Shown here one piece after another: positions 24,580 through 32,727 of a DNA stretch of 43,699 nucleotides. Position 1 is the first letter of the stretch. Each line of letters opens with the position of its first letter. The stretch covers positions 1-43,699 of the forward strand of contig DASXSB010000019.1 in assembly GCA_036506275.1 (NCBI GenBank), read 5' to 3'. The position numbers and the translations under genes are program-made. This stretch comes from DASXSB01 sp036506275 (GTDB lineage: Bacteria > Methylomirabilota > Methylomirabilia > Rokubacteriales > CSP1-6). The notes under the pieces were generated by a model. That model was not told where the DNA came from and did not search any database. It worked only from the letters and a program-made list of their open reading frames with translations.

Positions 24580-25404
24580 TCAGGCCTGCGGCGCGCGCTC
24601 GGCCCCGTCGCCGTTCGCGCGCGGGTTGAAATCGGGCTCCAGTCGCAGCGTGTCGGCGATCTTGGTGACCGTGTTGAAGAGCTGGACCACTTCCACGACC
24701 TCCGTGAGCCCCTGCTCGGTGAGACCGAGCCGTCGCGCCTCGCGCAGGTGAAGGTCGACGCCGTAGTCCGACTTCCCGGTCATCGACGCCGCCAGGGCCA
24801 GGATTTCTTTCAGGGGACGATCGAGCGCGCCGTCGCTGAAGGCTGCCCGCGTCGCGCCCCAGTAGCCCGCGAGAAAAATCCGATCACGGCTCATCCAGCG
24901 GAAAACGGCGGGGGGACGCTCCATCGCGTAGAACGCCGCGATCTCGTCGAGGACCGTCTTGACCTCCGGCTCGAAGGCGTCGGGGAGCGGGACCAGCGGA
25001 GGGCGCGCGGCCGCCGGCACGAACTCGGGCGCCATCCGGAGGCCGTCGGCGACGGAATTGAGCGCGTGCGTGACCCCGGCCACGTACGCGATCTCGTACC
25101 AGATGCGATCGTCGGAGAATCCTTGCAGCTTCCCGGCTGCACTGTGCGCGACCAGTCAATACTCGCAGACGTTGATCGCGCTCACGGTGGCGGCGATGAG
25201 CTCCTTCTGGCCGCGGCTGAGGGCGCCGTCGGACATGGCGCGCCGGGAGGCGCGGCCGTAGGAGCGGCCGAACTCGGGGACGGTCAATAGGACCCGGCTC
25301 ATCTTCGGGACGAAGTCGATCTTGAACCAGGCCTTCGTCGCCTCGCAGAACTTCTGATCCTCGCTCGTCAGCTCCTGCGTCTCCGTCAAGCGCACGATCT
25401 CCAC
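24580..25404 (-). CDS. Probable selenoprotein: AhpD/CMD-family protein with CxxU active site
   Basis: 274 residues if the TGA at 25158-25156 is read as selenocysteine (U83). The first CMD/AhpD domain has C80-E-Y-U83-L-V-A-H87, an exact match to the AhpD C-x2-C-x3-H site with Sec at the second Cys. Reading stays open and homologous past the TGA (LVAHSAAGKL, then YEIAYVAGVTHALNSV). A second, degenerate CMD domain follows (about 150-260) in which the site reads S-D-Y-G-V-D-L-H. Start at GTG 25404 with GGAGG seven bases before. Likely a thiol/selenol peroxidase-type enzyme. A nonsense mutation is the alternative; the hairpin at 25124-25141 argues against it. Conventional annotation would give two fragments (24580-25083 and 25156-25404). 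Confidence 0.85.
25124..25141 (-). promoter_or_regulatory. Candidate bacterial SECIS hairpin
   Basis: In the mRNA, UGCAGC and GCUGCA pair perfectly (6 bp) around the six-base loop CGGGAA. The loop begins 20 bases after the UGA, inside the 16-37 base range described for bacterial SECIS elements, and has G at its second position, also as described. In E. coli fdhF the equivalent hairpin lies at nearly the same distance. It is within the coding frame, as bacterial SECIS must be. Confidence 0.72.
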
Positions 25405-25450
25405 GCTCACACCTCCGCGTCCGATTGATGGGGCCGGCGCCCATCGTACC

Positions 25451-26374
25451 TCACGCGGGCGTGGGCGAACGATGTCGCCCCGCCTGGGCCACGATGTCCA
25501 TGTCGACCATCTCGCTCCAGGCACGGAGCAGTCGGGTGACGATCGGCCCCGGCTTGCCGTTGCCGAGGGCGAGGCCGTTCACGCGGACGACGGGCAGCAC
25601 GCAGTACGTGCTCGCCGTCAGCATCGCCTCCTCCGCCTGGTAGAGGTCGAACAGCGTGAAGCTCCCCTCGTCGGTGGCGACGCCGAGCTTCTCGGCCAGC
25701 TCGACGGCGGTGAGGAGGCTCACGCCGGTGAGGTGCGTGCGGCGTTGCGGAATGCGCAGCACTCCGTTGGAGACGAACAGGAAATCGGAGCCGCTGCTCT
25801 CCGCGATGTTCCCGTCGACGTCCAGCATGAGCGCGAAGGCGTCGGGATCGTTCGCCTTCGCCTCGAACTCCGCCTGGAAGTGATTCATCTTGTTGGAGAT
25901 CTTCGCGCGGGGGGAGACGGCATCGGGCGGCGTGCGGCGAGTGGCGGCGACGATCACGTGCGCGCCGTCCCGGTAATAGCGCGCATGCGTGCGAAAGGCG
26001 AGGGGAAGCGCGTACACGGTGACGGTCGGCATCACGGACTGGGGCGCGTAGATGCCGCTCACGAGGCCGCGGCTGGCCTGCATGGTGAGGAGGTAGTCGC
26101 CGTCGTCCTCGGTGCGCGCGGGCTCGTTGCGTCGGGCCACTTCCTCGCAGATGGCCGCCACCTCCGCCTTGCCGAGCCCGGGGTCGATCCGCGCGTAGCG
26201 CAGAGACCGAAAGAAGCGCTCGACGTGCTCCTTCAGCTTGAACAGCTTCCCCTCGAAGGTACGGGTGGCGTCATAGACGGCGTCGCCCCAGCGGAAGCCG
26301 CGATCGAGGACGGACACCTTCGCGTCGGCTTCGGGAACGTAGCTGCCGTTGAGGTAGATGACGCGCTCGGGCAT
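25451..26374 (-). CDS. Class IV PLP-dependent aminotransferase (branched-chain/D-amino acid type)
   Basis: 307 residues. Fold-type IV enzyme: YLNGSYVPEADAKVSVLDRG at the N-terminus, the PLP lysine probably in RAKISNK, NIAESSGSDFLFV, and TGVSL for cofactor phosphate binding. The family includes branched-chain aminotransferase, D-alanine aminotransferase and aminodeoxychorismate lyase; the sequence does not decide between them. Its position directly behind a polar amino-acid ABC importer (21-base gap) suggests use of the imported amino acid. Confidence 0.88.
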   Translation of the reverse strand: MPERVIYLNGSYVPEADAKVSVLDRGFRWGDAVYDATRTFEGKLFKLKEHVERFFRSLRYARIDPGLGKAEVAAICEEVARRNEPARTEDDGDYLLTMQASRGLVSGIYAPQSVMPTVTVYALPLAFRTHARYYRDGAHVIVAATRRTPPDAVSPRAKISNKMNHFQAEFEAKANDPDAFALMLDVDGNIAESSGSDFLFVSNGVLRIPQRRTHLTGVSLLTAVELAEKLGVATDEGSFTLFDLYQAEEAMLTASTYCVLPVVRVNGLALGNGKPGPIVTRLLRAWSEMVDMDIVAQAGRHRSPTPA

Positions 26375-26395
26375 GGTCGGCTCTCTTCCTTTTCC

Positions 26396-27147
<752 letters not shown>

Positions 27148-27151
<4 letters not shown>

Positions 27152-27813
27152 GCGCGCTCCCCCACGAAACCGCGGCGGAGGAGGTGGCGCTCGAGGCGGC
27201 GCCCCAGCCGGTCGAGCCCGAAGCACATGACGAAGTAGAGGGCGGCCGCCATCCCGAGGATCGTGAAGACGGCGAAGGTGCGCTCGATGATCTCGCGGGC
27301 GGCCAGCGTCAGCTCCCACACACTGATGATGGAGAGCACGGACGACGCTTTGACGGTCATCACGCACACGTTGACGTACGGTGGGAGCGTGTAACGGGTC
27401 ACGAGAGGCGCGATCACCTTTCGGAACTTCGCGAAGGGGGGAAGGCCGAGGCTGCGGGCCGACTCCCACTGCGGGCGCGGAATCGCGAGCACGCCGCCCC
27501 GGAAGACCTCGGCGAACAGCGCCCCCACGTAAAGCACGAGGACGAGGGTGCCCGCGATGTAGGGTCCAGTGCGGAGATCGAGCGCGGGCAGCGCGTAGAA
27601 AACGAGCAGCGCCAGCACGAGGAGGGGCGTACCCCGCACCACGTAGACGTAGAGCCCGTAGACGGCGCGCACGACCGCGAGGCGGGAGAAGGCGAGGGTG
27701 GCGAGCGCGATCGCGAACACCGTCCCTCCCGCAATGGCGACGGCGGCGAGGAGGAGGGAGACGGCCGCGCCGTGGAGGAGGAGGGCGAAGCTGCCGGGGG
27801 GCACGCCGCCCAT
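27148..27813 (-). CDS. Amino-acid ABC importer permease 1 (HisM/GlnP type)
   Basis: 221 residues, five hydrophobic segments, with the cytoplasmic EAA-type loop SARSLGLPPFAKFRKVIAPL that docks on the ATPase. ATG at 27813, two bases after the stop of the paired permease; a longer upstream frame is a shadow of that gene. Belongs to the polar amino-acid uptake permease family in which two similar subunits form a heterodimer. Confidence 0.93.
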
Positions 27814-27815
27814 TC

Positions 27816-28463
27816 CTAGTGCCAGCGCACGGCCCGGTGGGCGGCGCGGAACGTGATTTCCGTCGCCGATACGAGGAGGAGATAGAGCAGCGCGACTACG
27901 ACGAACGCCTCGTAGGCGGCGCCGGTCTGCTCCGTGAGGAGCTTCGCCTGCATCGTGAGCTCGGTGACGGTGATGGCGGAGAGGAGCGACGTGTCCTTGA
28001 CGAGGAGCACCACCTGGTTGCCGAGGGAGGGAATCGAGTAGACGAGAACTTGAGGGAGGAGGACCTTCCGGAACGTGTTCCAGGGGCTGAGACCGATGCT
28101 GCGGGCGGCGTCGAACTGCACGCGATCGATGGCCTTGAGGCCGCCGCGCAGGATCTCGGCGACGTAGGCACCGTTCTGGAGGACGAGGGCGAGGCCGCCG
28201 CAGATCACCGCCGGCCACGGCAGGCCGACGAGCGGGAGGCCGAAGTAGAGGAGGTAGATCGGCAGCAGCACGGGCGTGTTGCGGAAGAGCTGGACGTAGG
28301 CGTCCACCGCGCGCGCGGGCCCGGGGCCGGAGAGGCGGAGGAGGAGGAGCACGCATCCCCACCCGATGGCGCCGAGGGCCGCCCCCAGCGCCGTCATCGC
28401 CGTCCATCCCAGACCCGTCACATAGGTGGGCCCGTAGATCGCGATCCAGCGCGCGAACGTCAC
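27816..28463 (-). CDS. Amino-acid ABC importer permease 2 (HisQ/GlnP type)
   Basis: 215 residues with five hydrophobic segments and the EAA-type loop DAARSIGLSPWNTFRKVLLPQ. Paralogue and heterodimer partner of the following permease. The gap from the binding-protein stop is 13 bases, so the uptake system is one transcript in the order binding protein, permease, permease, ATPase. Confidence 0.93.
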   Translation of the reverse strand: MTFARWIAIYGPTYVTGLGWTAMTALGAALGAIGWGCVLLLLRLSGPGPARAVDAYVQLFRNTPVLLPIYLLYFGLPLVGLPWPAVICGGLALVLQNGAYVAEILRGGLKAIDRVQFDAARSIGLSPWNTFRKVLLPQVLVYSIPSLGNQVVLLVKDTSLLSAITVTELTMQAKLLTEQTGAAYEAFVVVALLYLLLVSATEITFRAAHRAVRWH

Positions 28464-28476
28464 GCGCGCTCGCCCG

Positions 28477-29316
28477 TCACTTCTGCTCCAGGTAGAACTT
28501 CTGGGGCGGCGGATTCTTGCCGAACCACTTCTGGTAGATCTCGGTGTACTGCGGATACCAGGAGCCCGTGCGCATCTCCGCCACCGCCGTGTCGAGCCAC
28601 AGCCACCACTTGAAGTCGCCGGGCTTGAGGAAGATGCCGTTGTTCTGGGAGGCGCCGAGGAGGCCGGGGAGCACCTCCATCTCGTCCTTGTTCTGGGCCG
28701 CCCAGTATTCGGCGGACGGCGTGTCGATCTGGAGCGCGTTGGCGCGACCGCTGCGCACGGCCAGGAACTGCGCGGAGGGCGTGTCGAAGGTGAGGATCTT
28801 CGTCTTCGGGAAGAAGCGCTTGGCGCGGTCGGCCATCTGGGGGTTGTTGAGGTTGGCGATCGTGAACTTGTCCTGATTCAGATCGCTCACCGACTTGATG
28901 CCGCTCTTCTTGCTGACCAGCACCGACACCCCGGAGTCGATGAACGGCCGCGTGAACGCGACGCGCAGGGCGCGGTCGGGGTAGGTGGTGGTCCCACCCA
29001 CGCCCATGTCGGCGCGCCCGCTCTCGATGGCGGGCCACCGGCCCTCGGCGGTGACGCTCACGAACTCCACCTTCGTCGGATCCTTGAACAGCGCCTGCGC
29101 GATGAGGCGGGCGATGTCGATGTCGAAGCCGACGACCTGTCCCTTGTCGTCGTTGAACGCAAAGGGCGGCGCCGTGGTCATGGTCACCACGATGAGCTTC
29201 CCGCGCTCGACGACGGTGTCGAGACGCGACTTCTCCTCCGCGGCCGCTTCGGCGGCGGCGACGACCAGCATGACGACGAGCAGCCGCGACAGTCGACGAA
29301 CGCGGAATGTCCGCAT
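28477..29316 (-). CDS. Periplasmic amino-acid-binding protein (SBP_bac_3)
   Basis: 279 residues with a signal peptide (about 1-27, ending AAAEAAAEE). Typical family-3 binding protein: PPFAFNDDKGQVVGFDIDIA binds the ligand amino group, GVGGTTTYPDR lies at the hinge, and the C-terminal lobe ends WYPQYTEIYQKWFG. Start at the ATG at 29316 (AAGGAGG six bases before). Specificity for polar, aromatic or acidic amino acids cannot be read from this. Confidence 0.94.
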   Translation of the reverse strand: MRTFRVRRLSRLLVVMLVVAAAEAAAEEKSRLDTVVERGKLIVVTMTTAPPFAFNDDKGQVVGFDIDIARLIAQALFKDPTKVEFVSVTAEGRWPAIESGRADMGVGGTTTYPDRALRVAFTRPFIDSGVSVLVSKKSGIKSVSDLNQDKFTIANLNNPQMADRAKRFFPKTKILTFDTPSAQFLAVRSGRANALQIDTPSAEYWAAQNKDEMEVLPGLLGASQNNGIFLKPGDFKWWLWLDTAVAEMRTGSWYPQYTEIYQKWFGKNPPPQKFYLEQK

Positions 29317-29349
29317 AGACGCCTCCTTGGCGATGCGATCAGGACATTG

Positions 29350-29366
29350 CGTGCACCATCTGCACG
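29350..29366 (-). other. Intercistronic hairpin before the binding-protein gene
   Basis: CGTGCA-CCATC-TGCACG is a perfect 6+5+6 inverted repeat in the 50-base gap between the PLP-enzyme stop and the binding-protein start. Such hairpins often stabilise or separate the highly expressed binding-protein message. No T-run follows, so it is not a classical terminator; a regulator-binding site is the other option. Confidence 0.4.
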
Positions 29367-30617
29367 TCACTGGTCTCCGAAGAGAAGTTGCCGGATCTTG
29401 GCGGGCTCCCGCAGGAGGGAGCCGAGCTTGGTGAGCGAGGCGTCCACCGCGCTCGCGAACTTCGCGGCGCCGCCGAACCGCTGCAGCGTCTCGGGCGGGA
29501 TGAACTTGAAGAGGATGTCACCGCCGCCGGGCGGGAGGCCCACGAAGTGAACGGTCAGCATGTTGAAATCCTCGAGCAGCAGCATGCAGAGGGCCGCCGT
29601 CGCCTCGTAGGGCACGATCGGCGCCTGCTTCACGCCTCCGCGCTCCATGGTCATCTCGAGGATGTCGTCGGCGAGGAGCTGGGCGGTGGTCGGCGTCTCG
29701 TGGAGGCGGCGACCGAGCACGCGCTTGAGCTCTCCCGCCACCACCCGGGTCGTTTCGATCAGCTCACGCACGCGCTCCGGGCGGTAGCCCTCGAGCGTGC
29801 GCACGACGGCGCCGTAGAGCATCTGCCGCGTCTCCAGGCCGCACTCGAAGCCCTTGGCGCGGATGCGCGAGACGAGCGACTTCTCGCCGGCGAGGAGACC
29901 GAACCGCGGTCCCACCGTTCCGTACTTGTCGAGACCGGTGGCGCCGACGTCCACTCCGAGCTCCAGCATCTTCGGGTGATCGAACATGGCGGGCGCGACG
30001 CGGGCGCCGCCGGCGTCGTCCACGTAGACAGGCGCGCCCTTGTCGTGCGCGAGCTTCACGATGGTGCGGATGGCGTCGAGGGGGAGCAGCTCGTAGGTGA
30101 CGGCGAGGCGCGTGAGGTCGACGAGCGCGACGCGCGGCTCGCGCTCGATCGCCTTCGTGAAGGCGTCGACGCCCGCGGTGTCGACGAAGGTGGCGCCGGC
30201 GTGCCGGGCGGCCCTGATCACGGACGGGTGACTGTGGCTGGCGGAGACGCCGATGACCACGTCGCCCGGCTTCACCAGCGTGAGATGGGTGGCGAGGGTG
30301 GCGCCCGTGAGGCGGTTGAAGAGCGCGAAGTCGTGGAGCTGGGGGTTGCCGCCGACGTGGTCGAGCGCGAGCGCGTGGAGGCGATCGAACCAGAGCGCCG
30401 GCCCCAGCTCGTCGTCCGCGAACCGGAGCTCCTCGGCGGTGAGCGGCAGCCCGTGCTCCAGCCCGGTGAAGATGAAGATGGATTCAGGTTTGTGCTCGCG
30501 CATGATCCGCCACGCGCGCTGGAGCTTCCGGAAGTCGTCCTCGGTGCTCGTCAAGATCTGGCCGCGGGCGTACGACAACGACGGCGCGAACGTATTACCG
30601 AAGCGATCCTTGTCCAT
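29367..30617 (-). CDS. Fold-type I PLP enzyme, SelA/DgaE-like
   Basis: 416 residues. Features of the aspartate-aminotransferase fold: SASHSHPSV, PVYVDDAGG with the Asp that contacts the pyridine nitrogen, and the probable PLP Lys in TGLDKYGTVGPR, followed by GLLAGEKSLV. The DKYG-x2-GPRFGLLAG pattern resembles the SelA-related enzymes (selenocysteine synthase relatives, D-glucosaminate dehydratase-type DgaE and similar lyases) more than transaminases. Context (amino-acid importer, GntR regulator whose gene overlaps it by 23 bases) favours amino-acid catabolism over Sec synthesis. Start at the ATG at 30617 with GGAG upstream. Confidence 0.6.
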   Translation of the reverse strand: MDKDRFGNTFAPSLSYARGQILTSTEDDFRKLQRAWRIMREHKPESIFIFTGLEHGLPLTAEELRFADDELGPALWFDRLHALALDHVGGNPQLHDFALFNRLTGATLATHLTLVKPGDVVIGVSASHSHPSVIRAARHAGATFVDTAGVDAFTKAIEREPRVALVDLTRLAVTYELLPLDAIRTIVKLAHDKGAPVYVDDAGGARVAPAMFDHPKMLELGVDVGATGLDKYGTVGPRFGLLAGEKSLVSRIRAKGFECGLETRQMLYGAVVRTLEGYRPERVRELIETTRVVAGELKRVLGRRLHETPTTAQLLADDILEMTMERGGVKQAPIVPYEATAALCMLLLEDFNMLTVHFVGLPPGGGDILFKFIPPETLQRFGGAAKFASAVDASLTKLGSLLREPAKIRQLLFGDQ

Positions 30618-31395
30618 TACCGGCTCCTTGGTGCGAGGATTTCGTCCCGCGCGCGGACTTGCGCGGCAGGGGAAGGCGCGTGTCGAGCTCATAGCGATAG
30701 CGGTCGGCCCGGTAGAAGGCTTCCGAGAGCTGCAGGGGGCGCCCCTGCTCGTCGCGGACGACCGCGCGCAGGGCGAGCACGGGCTGCGTAAGGTCGATCC
30801 CCAGCAGCGATGCCGTGTCGTCGTCCGGCAACGTCGCCTCGAGCTGCTCGTGAACGATGACGACCGCGAGATGGAGACGGTCCCGCAGCAGCTCGAGCAT
30901 CGACGACCGCCGGAGATCGCGCGCTCGGATCTTGTTGCCGAGAGCTACCCGCATCTGGTTCACGACCACGGCGAGGGGCCGGCCGTCGACGATCTCCACG
31001 CGCACGAAGCGCTTCACAGGGGCGCCGCGCTCCACGCCGAGCAGCTCCGCCACGTGGCCGGGAGCGGGCACGGTGGTGGCGCTCACCACGCGGATCTCGG
31101 CGTCGTAGCCGAGCAGGAGATTCGTCACCATGCGGGGGCGGGCGGCGGTGGACCGCGTCCGAGCGACGAAGCTGCCACGGCCGCGGTGGCGGACGATCAG
31201 TCCGTCACGGGTGAGAGAGCCGAGCGCTTCTCTAATGGTGGCGCGGCTGACGCGGAAGCGCTCGACGAGCGCCATCTCCGTCGGCATCCGGTCATCGGGG
31301 GCCCATTCCCCGGATTCGATCTGGGATCGGAGAACCCGCTGGATCTGGTGGTGGAGGGGGACGGAGGGATGGTAAGCGGCGGGGGTGGCCGTCAT
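30595..31395 (-). CDS. GntR-family transcriptional regulator, HutC subfamily
   Basis: 266 residues: winged helix (about 12-78, with MPTEMALVERFRVSRATIREAL and GLIVRHRGRGSFVA) and a UTRA ligand-binding domain (about 98-240). HutC-type regulators usually repress catabolic operons and release DNA on binding a pathway metabolite. It heads the amino-acid uptake operon and overlaps the next gene, so it is likely autoregulated through the palindrome at 31415-31432. The C-terminal about 20 residues (lysine and serine-rich) lie in the overlap. Confidence 0.93.
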   Translation of the reverse strand: MTATPAAYHPSVPLHHQIQRVLRSQIESGEWAPDDRMPTEMALVERFRVSRATIREALGSLTRDGLIVRHRGRGSFVARTRSTAARPRMVTNLLLGYDAEIRVVSATTVPAPGHVAELLGVERGAPVKRFVRVEIVDGRPLAVVVNQMRVALGNKIRARDLRRSSMLELLRDRLHLAVVIVHEQLEATLPDDDTASLLGIDLTQPVLALRAVVRDEQGRPLQLSEAFYRADRYRYELDTRLPLPRKSARGTKSSHQGAGNGQGSLR

Positions 31396-31406
31396 TTGTG
31401 CTGGTA

Positions 31407-31435
31407 TCCGTACAACAAGGCATTTACCTTGTCAA
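31407..31435 (-). promoter_or_regulatory. Promoter with overlapping palindromic operator (GntR)
   Basis: On the minus strand a perfect -35 (TTGACA, 31435-31430) is followed after 17 bases by TACGGA (31412-31407), a weak -10. Between them lies the perfect inverted repeat ACAAGG-CATTTA-CCTTGT (31415-31432). A repressor bound there would block polymerase. The most obvious candidate is the GntR protein whose ATG is 20 bases further down. Confidence 0.65.
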
Positions 31436-31549
31436 AGCCGCTCCCGCTCCCGGATCGCCCGGGGGGGCGGCCGTTCGCTCGCCGGGACCGCGCGCGGCGC
31501 GGTACCATGACGGCGATCGGAGACTCACCAACGAGAGGGAGAGCCGCCT

Positions 31550-31813
31550 ATGCCAGCAGCAATCGAGCGCGTCGTCCGGACTGCCATCGCCAGCCTCGAA
31601 GCGGAGCGTGACCGCATCGGCCGGCAGATCAGCGCCCTCCAGTCGGCCCTCACACTCGATGGCGCGCGCCGCCCGCGCGGTGCCCAGCGTGCGACGTCGC
31701 GCCGCCGCCGGCGCCGCCGCTTCAGCACGGCCGCGCGCAACGCCGCGAGCGCGCGCATGAAAGCGTACTGGGCCAACCGCAAGCGGGAGCAGGCGTCCAA
31801 GAAGTCGCGCTAG
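31550..31813 (+). CDS. Small basic coiled-coil protein
   Basis: 87 residues, very basic. Residues about 1-35 form an amphipathic helix likely to be a coiled coil (IASLEAERDRIGRQISALQS). The middle is Arg-rich (SRRRRRRRF), and the end AARMKAYWANRKREQ resembles short helical nucleic-acid-binding tails. GGGAGAG lies eight bases before the ATG, which supports translation. No family recognised; a nucleoid-associated or RNA-binding role is a guess. Confidence 0.6.
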   Translation: MPAAIERVVRTAIASLEAERDRIGRQISALQSALTLDGARRPRGAQRATSRRRRRRRFSTAARNAASARMKAYWANRKREQASKKSR

Positions 31814-32018
31814 CCTGCTTCATTCGTGAACGCGCAGCCGATAGACCGTCCTAGCGAGCTGCTGGAGGCGCGTTCGGTGCGACCGGGCGTCGACACCAGG
31901 CCCGTTGTCTGGCGGCTGGCGAAGACAGGCGTCGGTCTCAGGTCGCGCCGACGCGCTGGCTATATACGTTCACCATTGCCTCGAGTCGCGGCGCCTCACA
32001 CCCGGCATACCCTGCGGC

Positions 32019-32085
32019 GCCGAACACGTGCCTAGGATGAAGCCACCAACCTGTCGCCGCCGACAGGTTGATGCCGTTGTTAGAC
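32019..32085 (-). other. attC-like site (distal end of array)
   Basis: The GTTAGAC core at 32079-32085 contains the TAA stop of the acetyltransferase gene. Inner arms pair as CAACCTGTC / GACAGGTTG (32048-32070). The far core is either GCCGAAC at 32019 or the poorer GCCTAGG at 32030; the spacing is uneven, so this terminal site is degenerate. Confidence 0.55.
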
Positions 32086-32655
32086 GCCGTCGTGGAGGCT
32101 TACACGGTATCGTAGCTCACGTGTACCCCCGAGCGCTGGTGGGGTGACGAACTCCTCTACGAGTACGCCGCCATTCGCCTGGATGACCCGTTGGGAAGCC
32201 ACGTTGTTCAGCGCAGTCGTGATCTCGACGTAACGAAGGCCCTCGGCCTTCGCTTCTCGTAGCACTTCGCGGAGGGCGCGGGTGGCGTACCCACGCCCTT
32301 GCTTCCAGGGCACGACCGCGTAGCCGATGTGCCCAAGGCAGTGTGGGGGCAGCGCCTCTGTCCCGCGTTGCCAACGCAGCCCGATGCTGCCACAGAATTC
32401 GCCGTCCCAGAGCCAGCGTCGGTAGCCAGGGAGCCGTGGAACCGTCGTTCCGTCGGGCAGGGTGACCGGGCTCCCTTTTCCTTCCTTGTCGATCAGACTT
32501 GCCAGGAACGCGTCGGGGTTAGTAGTAATTCGTTCCAGCTCTTCCCGCGCCGCAACGCCGCCGCGGATATTGTCCGGTGACCACCCCCGCTCGAGAGCTG
32601 CTACGTAGCTCGGCAGGTACTCTCGAGCCGGCCAGACCAGCTTCATTTCCTGCAT
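32080..32655 (-). CDS. GNAT-family N-acetyltransferase (cassette gene)
   Basis: 191 residues. Acetyl-CoA binding motif A is IGYAVVPWKQGRGYATRAL (Q/R-x2-G-x-G/A as QGRGYA), followed by helix VLREAKAEGL and motif B ALNNVASQRVIQANGG. The sequence resembles acetyltransferases common in cassette arrays, some of which modify small toxic amines. Acceptor unknown. The TAA stop is inside the attC core, the ordinary cassette layout. Confidence 0.9.
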   Translation of the reverse strand: MQEMKLVWPAREYLPSYVAALERGWSPDNIRGGVAAREELERITTNPDAFLASLIDKEGKGSPVTLPDGTTVPRLPGYRRWLWDGEFCGSIGLRWQRGTEALPPHCLGHIGYAVVPWKQGRGYATRALREVLREAKAEGLRYVEITTALNNVASQRVIQANGGVLVEEFVTPPALGGTRELRYRVSLHDGV

Positions 32656-32669
32656 CGTCGGCCCCAGGC

Positions 32670-32727
32670 GTCTAACGCCGGCAGTCGCCGACCGCGAGCG
32701 AGCCTCCGCTCAACCGCCATGTTGGAC
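32670..32727 (-). other. attC-like site
   Basis: Cores GTCTAAC (32670-32676) and GTTGGAC (32721-32727) bound 58 bases. The inner GCTCAACCGCC arm is visible but its partner is poorly matched. The methyltransferase stop lies inside the site. Position between two same-strand genes supports it. Confidence 0.6.

Noticed and set aside
25156..25404. Two separate short AhpD-like genes (25156-25404 and 24580-25083)
   Set aside because: They share a frame, and the break falls on the active-site Cys codon with a SECIS-like hairpin behind it. The second piece has no convincing start of its own.
29367..30617. Selenocysteine synthase (selA) for the nearby Sec gene
   Set aside because: The resemblance is to the wider SelA/DgaE group; the operon is an amino-acid uptake and catabolism operon, and no selB, selC or selD is present. 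Kept only as a possibility.
31814..32018. A further gene or attC site between the small basic protein and the array
   Set aside because: No frame with a ribosome site or family pattern and no core pair at attC spacing; it appears to be plain intergenic DNA.
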